The translations under genes and the position numbers were made by a program. From positions 1 through 64,000 of the forward strand of contig NZ_MPDJ01000015.1 in the NCBI RefSeq assembly GCF_001881565.1: a stretch of 64,000 nucleotides of DNA, written 5' to 3'. Numbering within the stretch: the stretch's first letter is position 1; every line of letters starts with the position of its first letter. This stretch comes from Eisenbergiella tayi. Lineage in GTDB: Bacteria; Bacillota; Clostridia; Lachnospirales; Lachnospiraceae. The notes beneath the pieces were generated by a model. That model was not told where the DNA came from. It saw only the letters and a program-made list of their open reading frames with translations, and searched no databases. Of the stretch, positions 42,454-51,071 are shown piece after piece.

Positions 42454-43031
42454 TCCGTATCCTTCTGTTTCTGGCCGGATGGAGTACTAGGTTTCTTTCT
42501 TAATTTCAGTACCACACCCTTTCTATCCGCGGCAGCCTGAAAATAACCTGCCGCAGCAGCCGCTTTTTCCTTCCCTGTATTTTCCGGATTTATCTCAGTT
42601 TTAATATGCTCCATCACTTCTCTGATATCCTGCAGTTCCAGCAGATTCACCGCAATGCTGTAGAAGGTCTTCCTGCGTCCGTCATTATAATTATCCAGAA
42701 GTACTTTCAAAATCTCTGCCTTTTCTTCCTGTTCCGCCTTATAAGCCTCTTTTCCTATTTGTCTGGCTTTTACGCTATCCTGAATCATGTTCTGGTGTGT
42801 GATAAAAGAATCGAATTCCGTCGCATGATCATATTTATCACAAGGAAAACTTTCACACATATAGCAAAACTCCACAGAACCATGCTCCCCAGCGCACTTA
42901 AAGAACGAGCAGGGCTGGTTTCCCTCTCCTCCTCCGCATCCGGGACAATAACCGCTTAGATGCATGGTACACAAGCTACAGTTCAATCCGCAGAGAGATA
43001 AATAGGGATAGGATCTGCCATAATTTTTCAT
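42450..43031 (-). CDS. DUF3795 domain protein
   Basis: 193 residues. The first 70 contain the cysteine pattern of DUF3795: CGLNCSLCTMHLSGYCPGC, CSFFKC and FCYMCESFPC, probably a metal or Fe-S site. The C-terminal part is charged and ends in a lysine-rich tail. The start shares one base with the stop of the upstream GNAT gene (TAATG). The function is unknown. Confidence 0.8.
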   Translation of the reverse strand: MKNYGRSYPYLSLCGLNCSLCTMHLSGYCPGCGGGEGNQPCSFFKCAGEHGSVEFCYMCESFPCDKYDHATEFDSFITHQNMIQDSVKARQIGKEAYKAEQEEKAEILKVLLDNYNDGRRKTFYSIAVNLLELQDIREVMEHIKTEINPENTGKEKAAAAAGYFQAAADRKGVVLKLRKKPSTPSGQKQKDTE

Positions 43032-43516
43032 TACTCATTCTCCTTCAAATCAATCATCATAATGTACTCTTCCTCATTTTCATCAATGATTGAAAAACCT
43101 GTCTTTTGATACATTCTAACTGCATAATTGTCTTTCTGTACAGCCAGAGAAGCCTTTTCACAGCCTTCCCGCTTCAAAAGTTCAATCATTTGTTCCATCA
43201 GAGCCGTCCCGATTCCCTTTCCCCTGAAGCCCCGGCGGATGGAAACTGCAAATTCCGGAATGCTGTCATCTACGCTTCCGTAACCCTTAATAATTCTTGT
43301 CCAGACGGCGCCGACAATCACATCGTCCGCCACCGCACACAGACAGTGATCATGCTTCTTTTCTCCAAAATCCTCGATGTAAATTCTCAGCGCAGGCTCC
43401 TGAATGATCTCCCTGGGCAAACGGTTGTTTTCATCTCTCTGAAATATAGCTTCATAGAGAAAATCCGAAAGCAGTTCATATTCCGACGGATCCATTTTTC
43501 TTATTTTTATTTCCAT
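43031..43516 (-). CDS. GNAT family N-acetyltransferase
   Basis: 161 residues, with core IRRGFRGKGIGTALMEQMI and NYAVRMYQKTGFSII. The first 41 bp overlap the 3' end of the upstream GNAT gene, and its end overlaps the DUF3795 start. The substrate is unknown. Confidence 0.87.
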   Translation of the reverse strand: MEIKIRKMDPSEYELLSDFLYEAIFQRDENNRLPREIIQEPALRIYIEDFGEKKHDHCLCAVADDVIVGAVWTRIIKGYGSVDDSIPEFAVSIRRGFRGKGIGTALMEQMIELLKREGCEKASLAVQKDNYAVRMYQKTGFSIIDENEEEYIMMIDLKENE

Positions 43517-43940
43517 TTTCTTTTTTCCACTCCATCAGGAACTCCTTCTCCCCGGTTCCTTCCTCTGTCTGCTCCTGAACCATATAAAAGCCTTCCCTTT
43601 TGTAAAAACAGACTGCACGCCGGTTTTTCTCATAGACCTGTAACATCAGCGTTTCCCGTTCCTCTTTCACATAATCAAGAAGACGCCTGCCAATCCCATT
43701 GCTCCTGCATGCCTTACCGACAAAAATTCCGGCGATATAATTCCCTGTTAGGCCTATGAAGCCTGCTATTTTCTTTGCCTCTTCATAGACATATATCTCA
43801 GCCTGCGGCAGCATTTCCTCTACCTTACTGTAATTTTCCTTCCAATAACGGCTGTCTATAAAATCATGGGCCTCTATGTTAGACTCCAGCCACAGTTCCA
43901 TGACAGCATGCAGATCCTTTTCATCAAATTTTCTAATCAT
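43476..43940 (-). CDS. GNAT family N-acetyltransferase (RimI/YiaC-like)
   Basis: 154 residues. It starts MIRKFDEKDLHAVMELWL, with core GIFVGKACRSNGIGRRLLDYV and RRAVCFYKREGFYMV. After the acetyltransferase domain a Lys/Asn-rich tail of about 20 residues covers the 41-bp overlap with the next gene, suggesting the end was extended by read-through into it. The substrate is unknown. Confidence 0.87.
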   Translation of the reverse strand: MIRKFDEKDLHAVMELWLESNIEAHDFIDSRYWKENYSKVEEMLPQAEIYVYEEAKKIAGFIGLTGNYIAGIFVGKACRSNGIGRRLLDYVKEERETLMLQVYEKNRRAVCFYKREGFYMVQEQTEEGTGEKEFLMEWKKENGNKNKKNGSVGI

Positions 43941-43990
43941 GAAATCTACCGCGATTCCTTTTCTACACGACTTTACATATTTCCATTCCC

Positions 43991-44458
43991 TTATTCCTGC
44001 GGAAGTATCATCTCATCCTCCATCCGGACAAAACCGAATTTTTCATACAGATATCTTCCCGCCTTCGTCGCTTCCAGCGTAATATGGCTGACCCCTTTTT
44101 CCTTTGCTTCCTCAGTCAGCAGCTGCAGAACATGGCAGGCGATACCCCTTCTCCGGTAATCCGGATGAGTATACATGTTCATGATATAGGCTTTTTTTCC
44201 TGTTGTATTGTGAAAGGTAGGCATCACACGATAAAAGCTGATACCACCCGCTCCGACAAAAATTCCCCTGTCAAAAACAAGAAATGCCGAATGGCTGCCG
44301 TCTTTTAAGGCAGTTAAATAATAATCATACGTTTCTTTTTCTACTGCGGACATATCTGCATCTTCTTCCAGTTCATTTGCCGCCCGCAGCACCTGGATCC
44401 TTGTTTTGGTGAGTATATCAATATCATCAAATGCCGCTTTTCTGTATGTCAGATTCAT
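43991..44458 (-). CDS. GNAT family N-acetyltransferase
   Basis: 155 residues. The MNMYTHPDYRRRGIACHVLQ core has Ala in place of the second glycine of GxG. The SHITLEATKAGRYLYEKFGF segment completes the fold. The ATG directly follows the stop of the upstream fusion gene (TAAATG), giving coupled translation. Confidence 0.87.
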   Translation of the reverse strand: MNLTYRKAAFDDIDILTKTRIQVLRAANELEEDADMSAVEKETYDYYLTALKDGSHSAFLVFDRGIFVGAGGISFYRVMPTFHNTTGKKAYIMNMYTHPDYRRRGIACHVLQLLTEEAKEKGVSHITLEATKAGRYLYEKFGFVRMEDEMILPQE

Positions 44459-45607
44459 TTATTCTTCCTTTGTACTTTCATTCGAATTTATATATGCATC
44501 CAGATAATCATCATTCCACAGCTGTACTTCAATATAGCTTCCCGGGTTTCCATAAAAACCGGGCAGGGAGAATATATACTCACCCACTCTTTTCCCTGAC
44601 TTTTCAATCATATCCAGGAATGCCGTCTTATTCCACACAGTTCCTTCCGTCATTCCCATATCCTTTAAATGCATGCTGTCCCTTGGTGTAAAGCTAATCT
44701 CATCAGCGGCAATATCCCTTAACGGAATGCGTATACTGTCCGCCGTTCCGTAAAAGGCCTGAAAGCCTGGATCCTCTCCCAATACAAAATATATGGGGTG
44801 CCTGTTTTTCGGCTTCCCGCCGCCCTGACAAAATTTTTCATACAGCCACTCTTCTGTCGCCTTCCTTTTCTGGTAATAGCGCGCAAAATAATCACCGTAA
44901 CGGTTATTTTTTGAAGTCGTCTTTTCTGCCAATTTCCCCGCAAACGAAAACGCTTCTTCTTCAGGCAAGCGCATAATATTCATTAACGGCAGACCGCCCG
45001 CTTCTCTGTAATTGGTGATGTAAAGACTGCCTATATCCAGTGTTTCCATGGATTTCAGGCGTAAATAATCTGAGCGCAGAAGGCCGTAGCACAGCAGATC
45101 CGTAATGCCTTTCTTCCCACACCAGGCCCTTCTCAGCCTTCCTTCCCCCTGTAAGCCGCATCTTAATAAAACCTTACCCGCTGTCGGGTTATTTCCCTCA
45201 CAGCAGGCTGAAATACGTTCAGCCTGCACCTGTTCAAATAAATAAGGTACCACCGCACCTGCAGCTTCCTTCATATATCCCTTATTCCACCATTGCCTGC
45301 CCATACAAAAGCTCAATCGTGCACAGTCGGTGTTCTTCTCTATTTCAGCCTGCAGGAAGCCTATAGCCTGCTCCTTTTCTTTTAACGCAATCGCCCAGTG
45401 ATAGAAATCAGGGTTCTGATATGTCTGGCATACCTGAAGAATATAGCGGCCTGTTTCCTCCATACTTTTATGAGAATTCCATGGTAAATGGGAGGTCACT
45501 TCCTCATCCACTGCCCAGTTATGATACATGGCATATGTATCGTTTAAAGTAAACCGGCGCAGTAAAAGCCTGTCCGTCTCTATTTCCTGTGTTCCTATGT
45601 TTCTCAT
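44459..45607 (-). CDS. GNAT domain fused to an unknown C-terminal domain
   Basis: 382 residues, about twice the usual size. Residues 1-180 are a RimJ/RimL-type acetyltransferase (ETDRLLLRRF, CMGRQWWNKGYMKEAA, GNNPTAGKVLLRCGL). Residues 190-375 (starting ETLDIGSLYITNYREAGGLP) form a separate domain I do not recognise, with PIYFVLGEDPGF and SYIEVQLWND. There is no sign of a frameshift between the two. The C-terminal part may define the substrate or be a second enzyme. Confidence 0.75.
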   Translation of the reverse strand: MRNIGTQEIETDRLLLRRFTLNDTYAMYHNWAVDEEVTSHLPWNSHKSMEETGRYILQVCQTYQNPDFYHWAIALKEKEQAIGFLQAEIEKNTDCARLSFCMGRQWWNKGYMKEAAGAVVPYLFEQVQAERISACCEGNNPTAGKVLLRCGLQGEGRLRRAWCGKKGITDLLCYGLLRSDYLRLKSMETLDIGSLYITNYREAGGLPLMNIMRLPEEEAFSFAGKLAEKTTSKNNRYGDYFARYYQKRKATEEWLYEKFCQGGGKPKNRHPIYFVLGEDPGFQAFYGTADSIRIPLRDIAADEISFTPRDSMHLKDMGMTEGTVWNKTAFLDMIEKSGKRVGEYIFSLPGFYGNPGSYIEVQLWNDDYLDAYINSNESTKEE

Positions 45608-45692
45608 ATCATCCCTCCTGGAAATCCTCTGTCATTATATAAGTAAGCTTGCTATTCCCAGAGAAAATACCTGAAAAACCGTATCCGTAATA

Positions 45693-46106
45693 TTATAGTT
45701 CTTTTACAAGATAATGCCGCTTGCCGGTAACCGGATATTCCTCCCGTACAAATACCTCTTTATATCCCATCTTTTTATAAAACTCAGGAGCCTGGAAACT
45801 GAAGGTATCCAGGAACACATATTTACAGCCCCTGTCTGATGCAGCCTGTTCCGCCCGCTTAAGCAGTTTGCTTCCCATATTCTGTCCGCGGAGCGCTTCA
45901 TCCACAACGAGATATTCCACATCCAGCCAATTCCCATGTGTCATGCCTATTAACCCGCCCTGACAGTTTCCTTCCTCATCTTCCAGAAAAATTCCCAGTT
46001 CCCTTGGGTTTTTATCTTCAAGATGAGACAAATTATAAGCAAGAAGCTTGTCAAATACATTCTTGCGTTCCTCTTTGGTAATTTCCTCTGTTTCCCTGTA
46101 AATCAT
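45693..46106 (-). CDS. GNAT family N-acetyltransferase
   Basis: 137 residues. Core VEYLVVDEALRGQNMGSKLL and FLDTFSFQAPEFYKKMGY. I choose ATG 46106 because AAGGAGG lies 9 bases before it; the frame is open to 46148 but those codons overlap the upstream gene's end and lack a site. The substrate is unknown. Confidence 0.85.
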   Translation of the reverse strand: MIYRETEEITKEERKNVFDKLLAYNLSHLEDKNPRELGIFLEDEEGNCQGGLIGMTHGNWLDVEYLVVDEALRGQNMGSKLLKRAEQAASDRGCKYVFLDTFSFQAPEFYKKMGYKEVFVREEYPVTGKRHYLVKEL

Positions 46107-46148
46107 AGCATTATCCTCCTTATGCCTAACCTGCTTGTTTGTTTTCAT

Positions 46149-47018
46149 TCAGTCCGGGTAAATTTCCTTTGCATCCTCCGGCAGCCGGCGTACATGCTCC
46201 AAATAAGCTCTGCCGTTTTCTGCCTCGGTATCATCATAGGGATATTCCATTGCCTCAGAAAGCTCTGCAGCAATTTCATGGAACAAATCACACATCCCTA
46301 AAACAGAATCCCATATGGCTTCCGTTTCTGCGGAGGAATATGTAGCAAGATATCTCCTGTAAATATCTTCCGAAACATACCGCTCCATATATTTCGCACA
46401 TTTTCCCGCACTGACCGAAAAATGGTTATCAACACCTATTTTCCATTCTACAATCCGGGTGAGCATGGGGCGGACATATATATTCACCATATCCATTACA
46501 TAAGGTATTTCTTTTCGCCAAAGACCTTTTGCCACATTGTTAAGGCACCACCAGAACTCATTGCAGGTATCATGGAATTGTTCCGGAGTGGGTTTCTTTA
46601 CCCAATATATCTCTTCTGATTTTACCGGTTCGGACGGCAGCAGATTATCCTTATCCACCAAAACCCGATATAATTCCAGATCTCTTTTCACCGTTTCCAT
46701 TGTACATACATGCAAATCCAACCGGTTCCCATCGGCAAACTGCATCAGCCACCCGTAACAGTTTTCCACGTCAGAAGGGAAATAGGCACTGTCCTCCGGA
46801 TACTGCATGTAAAGACGCTTCCCGAAACGGTCAATCCAGGAGGGATCCTCACGGAAGGTTTTGGTTTCTTCCACCACATAGACAACATCATAATCCTGAA
46901 AAATATCCGCCTGCACAGTTGGATTGACACGTGATCCTTCCAAATATGCGGCACGGATTCTTGGATCCTCATTCGCTGTATTTATAATTAAATCAAGCAT
47001 TTCTTTTTCTGAACGCAT
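46149..47018 (-). CDS. Aminoglycoside 6-adenylyltransferase-like protein (ANT(6) family)
   Basis: 289 residues, the normal length for AadE-type streptomycin adenylyltransferases. The nucleotidyltransferase signature is present: AAYLEGSRVNPTVQADIFQD, YDVVYVV, DGNRLDLHV. The C-terminal helical part (FWWCLNNVAKGLWRKEIPY) also matches. Such homologues occur in many gut Clostridia, and not all confer resistance. It lies inside a run of acetyltransferase genes of similar base composition, without transposon sequences. Confidence 0.87.
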   Translation of the reverse strand: MRSEKEMLDLIINTANEDPRIRAAYLEGSRVNPTVQADIFQDYDVVYVVEETKTFREDPSWIDRFGKRLYMQYPEDSAYFPSDVENCYGWLMQFADGNRLDLHVCTMETVKRDLELYRVLVDKDNLLPSEPVKSEEIYWVKKPTPEQFHDTCNEFWWCLNNVAKGLWRKEIPYVMDMVNIYVRPMLTRIVEWKIGVDNHFSVSAGKCAKYMERYVSEDIYRRYLATYSSAETEAIWDSVLGMCDLFHEIAAELSEAMEYPYDDTEAENGRAYLEHVRRLPEDAKEIYPD

Positions 47019-47053
47019 ATCTTAATCCTCCATAAACCAAACCTTGTATCGTA

Positions 47054-47548
47054 TCATAATTTCTTTTCCATACATACGGAATCATTCATAACCTTATACT
47101 GGCCATAGTTATTTATTATGTGAAATCCAAACTTCATATATAACTTCATTGCCGCTGCCAATGGTCTTCCTGTTTCCAAAATTATTTTTCTGAAGGCTTG
47201 TTCTTTTGCCTTATTTTCTAATACAGATAATATTTCTTTTCCTATTCCATAGCCTCTGAACTCTTCCTTAATAAACATTCTTTTTATTTCTGCTGTTTCC
47301 TTCAGATTTCCTTCCCCTTCTTCAGGAATATATCTTTTAAAACTCCCGCATCCTACGGGTATCTTTTCCCTTTCCTTTATTTCATAGGCAATTACTATAT
47401 CATGAATATTATCCGTTAAATTGTATTGAAGATATTGAGAACGCTGAATCTCCCCTCCTACAATATCATTCAGGTATTTATCTAAAAGGGAACATAGAAA
47501 TACAAAGTCGTTATTCGGTATCTTTACATACTCATATGCAATTTTCAA
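47054..47548 (-). CDS. GNAT family N-acetyltransferase
   Basis: 164 residues. Core IKRMFIKEEFRGYGIGKEIL and LAAAMKLYMKFGFHIIN; the N-terminal FVFLCSLLDKYLNDIVGGE is typical of a Clostridial subgroup. Its DNA is a little richer in AT than its neighbours. The substrate is unknown. Confidence 0.87.
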   Translation of the reverse strand: MKIAYEYVKIPNNDFVFLCSLLDKYLNDIVGGEIQRSQYLQYNLTDNIHDIVIAYEIKEREKIPVGCGSFKRYIPEEGEGNLKETAEIKRMFIKEEFRGYGIGKEILSVLENKAKEQAFRKIILETGRPLAAAMKLYMKFGFHIINNYGQYKVMNDSVCMEKKL

Positions 47549-47587
47549 GTTCTTACCCCACTTACTGTTTAAAATAAAAGCAATGCT

Positions 47588-48550
47588 TTAATGCCGCTGC
47601 CATTCCAAAGCACACTCATCAATCCTGCGTACCACACTCTTGGTATAAACTTCAAAATATTTAGGCCAGAACACATTTGCCGTAGGATTAAAGCTCTCAT
47701 AATCCACACCCAGGCGGCGGAAGCCTTCCTTCTTCAGACAAAGAATCATATAATCCAGCAGTCCCTGATAAATATTCCTTCCCCGGTATTCCGGCAGACA
47801 ATAAGCACCGCAGATATTCCGCATATCCTTTGCCTGTGTGGCAAAATTCTCCCCACTGTCCGTCACCTCCACATAGGCTGCCACCTTTTCACCATCCATG
47901 GCTGTAAAAATTCTGGAACCGCTTTTTTCTTCCTGAAGCTGTTCCGAATTCTCCTCCTCTTCCCGGACAGGATACCCCATAAAACAAGGACTCTTGCCCA
48001 TGTGTTCCTTCAGCATTCTGTGAAGTCTGTTCACCTGCTCTTTTTCCTTCCCGTCCTCTTCCTGAAAGGTAATTCCGACCGACGGAGTATAATTCCCCAG
48101 CGGTTCCATCATACGTATCGCATCCGCACAGCGGCGACCGAAACCATAGTCAAAAAAAGCGGAAAGAGCCGTTTCTTCATGGGCATACAAAGCTATGGAA
48201 TGATAGGCAATTCCCTTTTTCACCCACTTTTCAGCAGCGGCCTGATACATCCTCTGATACACTTTTCCTCTGTTCTCTTTTACAGAACCATGCGCATGTA
48301 TCGGTGAAAAAGTTCCTTTTGCCAGTGATTGGAATGCATGCTCCCATGGTTCATGACAGCATAAAAATCCCAGCATTTTTTCTCCTTCGAATGCTGCCAC
48401 TCCCAGACAGTTATCCGCAAAAGGTGTTAAATCCGGCAGTTCTGTTACCTCCGGTAAGGAGGGTACTTTTCTTCTCTCGTCCTCATAACCGGCCATCGCA
48501 AGTTCAGCGGCGGCCTCCGCATGCTTCCTCTCAAAATCCACTATTATCAT
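47588..48550 (-). CDS. Tandem GNAT acetyltransferase
   Basis: 320 residues with two GNAT domains. The N-terminal one (about 1-150) is degenerate in the CoA loop; the C-terminal one (about 165-315) has CGAYCLPEYRGRNIYQGLLD, where the usual GxG reads RNI, and LGVDYESFNPTANVFWPKYF. Such double GNATs are frequent in Clostridia. The substrate is unknown. Confidence 0.82.
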   Translation of the reverse strand: MIIVDFERKHAEAAAELAMAGYEDERRKVPSLPEVTELPDLTPFADNCLGVAAFEGEKMLGFLCCHEPWEHAFQSLAKGTFSPIHAHGSVKENRGKVYQRMYQAAAEKWVKKGIAYHSIALYAHEETALSAFFDYGFGRRCADAIRMMEPLGNYTPSVGITFQEEDGKEKEQVNRLHRMLKEHMGKSPCFMGYPVREEEENSEQLQEEKSGSRIFTAMDGEKVAAYVEVTDSGENFATQAKDMRNICGAYCLPEYRGRNIYQGLLDYMILCLKKEGFRRLGVDYESFNPTANVFWPKYFEVYTKSVVRRIDECALEWQRH

Positions 48551-48576
48551 AAATTATCTTTCCCCTCTTTATCGTG

Positions 48577-48912
48577 TCACTCTTCTTCCGGTACCCTCTC
48601 CAGCATAAATACCACCGGACGGACTCCGTCTGTACAGCACTCTATGGACTTATTTTCATGCTTGTACCAATATTCCTTCCCCGGCTCTCTCGGTACTCTG
48701 TCAATCGACATCCTGCTTATCCCGGCATATAAGTCCACCCAGGCCCACGGGCAAAAGCCCGCCGGCATGACAGCCTCTTCCGAAGATTTGTAAAGAAAAG
48801 TATCTCCTTCCTTTAAAATCGGACATGGCCCCACCGCCTTTCCTTCCGATAAATATTCCTCCGCTATATCTTCATAAAACTCTGTTTTTATTACTTTTAT
48901 CCGTACATCCAT
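48577..48912 (-). CDS. TIGR04076 family protein
   Basis: 111 residues. Pattern VGPCPILKEGDTF and MPAGFCPWAWVDLYAGISRM fits the small TIGR04076 family with conserved Cys and Trp residues. The function is unknown. AGGAGG precedes the start codon. It lies between a GNAT and a membrane protein gene. Confidence 0.72.
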   Translation of the reverse strand: MDVRIKVIKTEFYEDIAEEYLSEGKAVGPCPILKEGDTFLYKSSEEAVMPAGFCPWAWVDLYAGISRMSIDRVPREPGKEYWYKHENKSIECCTDGVRPVVFMLERVPEEE

Positions 48913-48937
48913 TCCGTTTTCCTCCTATATCTCTATT

Positions 48938-49360
48938 CTACAAGATACCTGCTATCCCCATTACAACCCCAATCACAAAAAACAGCCCGCCGATACCGAT
49001 AAAAATACCGCAGAATAATTTTTTCATCCCTTCATCCCGCTCCGCCCAAATCTGTTCCGGCTTTTGGGTATTGTAATGAATCTCCACTTCTTCTCCTTCC
49101 TTATAGCGGCAGGGACTGCTGCCAAAAGAGGAGGTTACCCGCCTTACGCATCCATTTGCATAATATTCGAATATCGGATAATAACAGCCTCCTCTGTCAT
49201 TTCCTCTTCGCCATTCAATACCTGCCACCCTCGCGGTGGTGATTGCTGAAGCATTTTCCCTTCTTTTGCGAAAGAAAACCACCGCAATGAATCCAATAAC
49301 TAAAAACAATAAGCCTATCCCGCCAAAAATTACCGAAATAAAAATCCTTGCATCCAACAT
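48938..49360 (-). CDS. DUF3592 membrane protein
   Basis: 140 residues with membrane spans at each end (about 6-30 and 115-138) and a DUF3592 core between them (YYPIFEYYANGCVRRVTSSF, then GEEVEIHYNTQKPEQIW). The function is unknown; members often occur beside immunity-like or resistance genes. Confidence 0.78.
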   Translation of the reverse strand: MLDARIFISVIFGGIGLLFLVIGFIAVVFFRKRRENASAITTARVAGIEWRRGNDRGGCYYPIFEYYANGCVRRVTSSFGSSPCRYKEGEEVEIHYNTQKPEQIWAERDEGMKKLFCGIFIGIGGLFFVIGVVMGIAGIL

Positions 49361-49410
49361 ATAAATCCCCTCTCATTTCCGGCGCAGTCCGATTACCCGC
49401 CCTGTCTTTT

Positions 49411-49863
49411 TCATCTGGAAATTCCCGCAACATGGTTAACCTGTATCCGGTAATTCCGTTTCTGCATTTCACGGACAAATCCTGCCTTATCCTTTAACGC
49501 TATCACCATTTCCTGTCTTTTCCCCTTAATGACCAGCCGGTCCAGAGAAGCGGCACTGGAAGCAATGGGATTATGGGAACCATGGATTTCCTCTATGTTT
49601 TCAATTGCCATGGAATCCTTGAAAAGCCCAAAATACAGTACCAGATTTAATTCATCAATAACCACATAATTGCGTATGAGCATCGGCAGATAAATAACAT
49701 TACAGAATATCAGCACTCCTAAAAGAAGCACGATACTGTCTCCGCTGAAAAACAATTCATAAAGCAGCAGCGCATTCGTCCCAATAACGATAAGCCAGTA
49801 CCACCATGCAATTTTCCCTTTGAATACTATGTTTTTTCCGGTTTCCAAATCCTGCATTCCCAT
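49411..49863 (-). CDS. Small membrane protein with PH-like domain
   Basis: 150 residues. Two adjacent hydrophobic spans (about 22-45 and 50-66) are followed by a short beta-rich part (VVIDELNLVLYFGLFKDSM, LDRLVIKGKRQEMVIALKDK) resembling bacterial PH domains. ATG 49863 has AGGAG 4 bases before it; the frame open to 49971 has no start with a site. The function is unknown. Confidence 0.68.
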   Translation of the reverse strand: MGMQDLETGKNIVFKGKIAWWYWLIVIGTNALLLYELFFSGDSIVLLLGVLIFCNVIYLPMLIRNYVVIDELNLVLYFGLFKDSMAIENIEEIHGSHNPIASSAASLDRLVIKGKRQEMVIALKDKAGFVREMQKRNYRIQVNHVAGISR

Positions 49864-49945
49864 ATTACTCCTGTTCTGCCATGAAACACGCGTCTTTTCT
49901 TTCCAGTATACCAAAAGTTTATGCGTAATACTATGAACTTTTACA

Positions 49946-49977
49946 TAAAAAAGAACAGGTGAGTAATTCACCTGCTC
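49946..49977 (-). terminator. Terminator overlapping a small gene's 3' end
   Basis: On the minus strand AGCAGGTGAA pairs with TCACCTGTTCT, followed by TTTTTT. The stop codon of the 59-residue gene (49968) lies inside the stem. Confidence 0.8.
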
Positions 49978-50147
49978 TGTCCGTCCTTCTTATTTCCCGG
50001 TACCGGATAACCATTCCCCTGGGCATCCGTAGTGAGGTCATTCACCTCTCTGCTGTTATTCTTTCTCAGCTCCCGGTTCATAGCCCCGGCCTCATATGAT
50101 CCTTCCGGAATGGTCTGAAGCCTTTTATCATCCTTTGCTTTTTTCAT
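49968..50147 (-). CDS. Small hydrophilic protein
   Basis: 59 residues, highly charged and probably disordered (MKKAKDDKRLQTIPEGSYEA and a Lys/Asp/Asn-rich end). AAGGAGG stands 6 bases before ATG 50147, and a terminator follows, so expression is likely. The frame is open to 50243 but overlaps proC there. The function is unknown; the composition recalls small acid- and salt-tolerant stress or spore-associated peptides, without a real match. Confidence 0.6.
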   Translation of the reverse strand: MKKAKDDKRLQTIPEGSYEAGAMNRELRKNNSREVNDLTTDAQGNGYPVPGNKKDGQSR

Positions 50148-50226
50148 CAGCACCTCCTTATTTCTTTTATGTCTACAGTATTCCCGTTTTTCAGGAAATA
50201 ATAAATAAGGTGCTGCCATAATATTT

Positions 50227-51018
50227 CTACCTGTTTTCCTCAATCGCGTCTATGGCATCAATCACTGTTCCGCGGAAACCTCTTTTTTCCAGTGCGCTCA
50301 CTCCACGGATCGTGGTTCCTCCCGGAGAACAGACCATATCCTTCATTGCTCCCGGATGTGTTCCCGTTTCCAGATAAAGCTTTCCTGTGCCGACTATCAT
50401 CTGTGCGGCCATACGGTATGCCGTCTCTCTGGAGATTCCGTATTTTACACCGGCGTCTCCCAAGGCCTCCAGGTACATGGCTGTCAAAGCAGGCGTACAG
50501 CCGCTGAGTGTCCCGGCGGAAGAAAGGTGGACGGAATCCACAAATTCAATCAAAGATATTTTCTGAAAGAGGGAGACAAAGGCATCCAGCTCTTCTCCGG
50601 AAAGAGAATGCCTGCTTTCGCATACAAAAATTCCTTCGCATACCGAAACCGGGGTATTAGGTATTGTACTGATATGATGGGTTCCCGGCTCCAGAATTTC
50701 CTCATAGCGTTCAAAATCATATCCGGCAGCTACTGAAATGACTGTTCTCTCCTTGAGCCTGCCCTTTATCGGTTCGACCACCGCTTCCACCATATACGGC
50801 TTTACCGCAAGGATAACAAAATCGCTGTTTTCGATTACTTCTTCAGCAGTCCGCAAAGGAACAATCCCCGTTTTTTCCGCATTCCTGCACAGCTTATCAA
50901 AATTTCCGGCGCAGGCACACATCCGGCTCCCCGCCGCTGCCTTTGAAGCGATTAAACCTGTGGCTATAGCCTGTGCCATATTCCCATATCCGATAAAACC
51001 GATTTTTATTTCCTTCAT
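50227..51018 (-). CDS. proC: Pyrroline-5-carboxylate reductase
   Basis: 263 residues. NAD(P) motif IGFIGYGNMAQAIATGL, VILAVKPYMVEAVV, and the C-terminal signature block with TLSGCTPALTAMYLEALGDA and MVCSPGGTTIRGV. It performs the last step of proline synthesis. No other proline gene is near. It sits inside the accessory gene run with its own AGGAAA site. Confidence 0.92.
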   Translation of the reverse strand: MKEIKIGFIGYGNMAQAIATGLIASKAAAGSRMCACAGNFDKLCRNAEKTGIVPLRTAEEVIENSDFVILAVKPYMVEAVVEPIKGRLKERTVISVAAGYDFERYEEILEPGTHHISTIPNTPVSVCEGIFVCESRHSLSGEELDAFVSLFQKISLIEFVDSVHLSSAGTLSGCTPALTAMYLEALGDAGVKYGISRETAYRMAAQMIVGTGKLYLETGTHPGAMKDMVCSPGGTTIRGVSALEKRGFRGTVIDAIDAIEENR

Positions 51019-51071
51019 TTCCTGTTACCATCCTTATCCGCCGCTTTTTGTCTTACTCTTCCTTCACTTGT

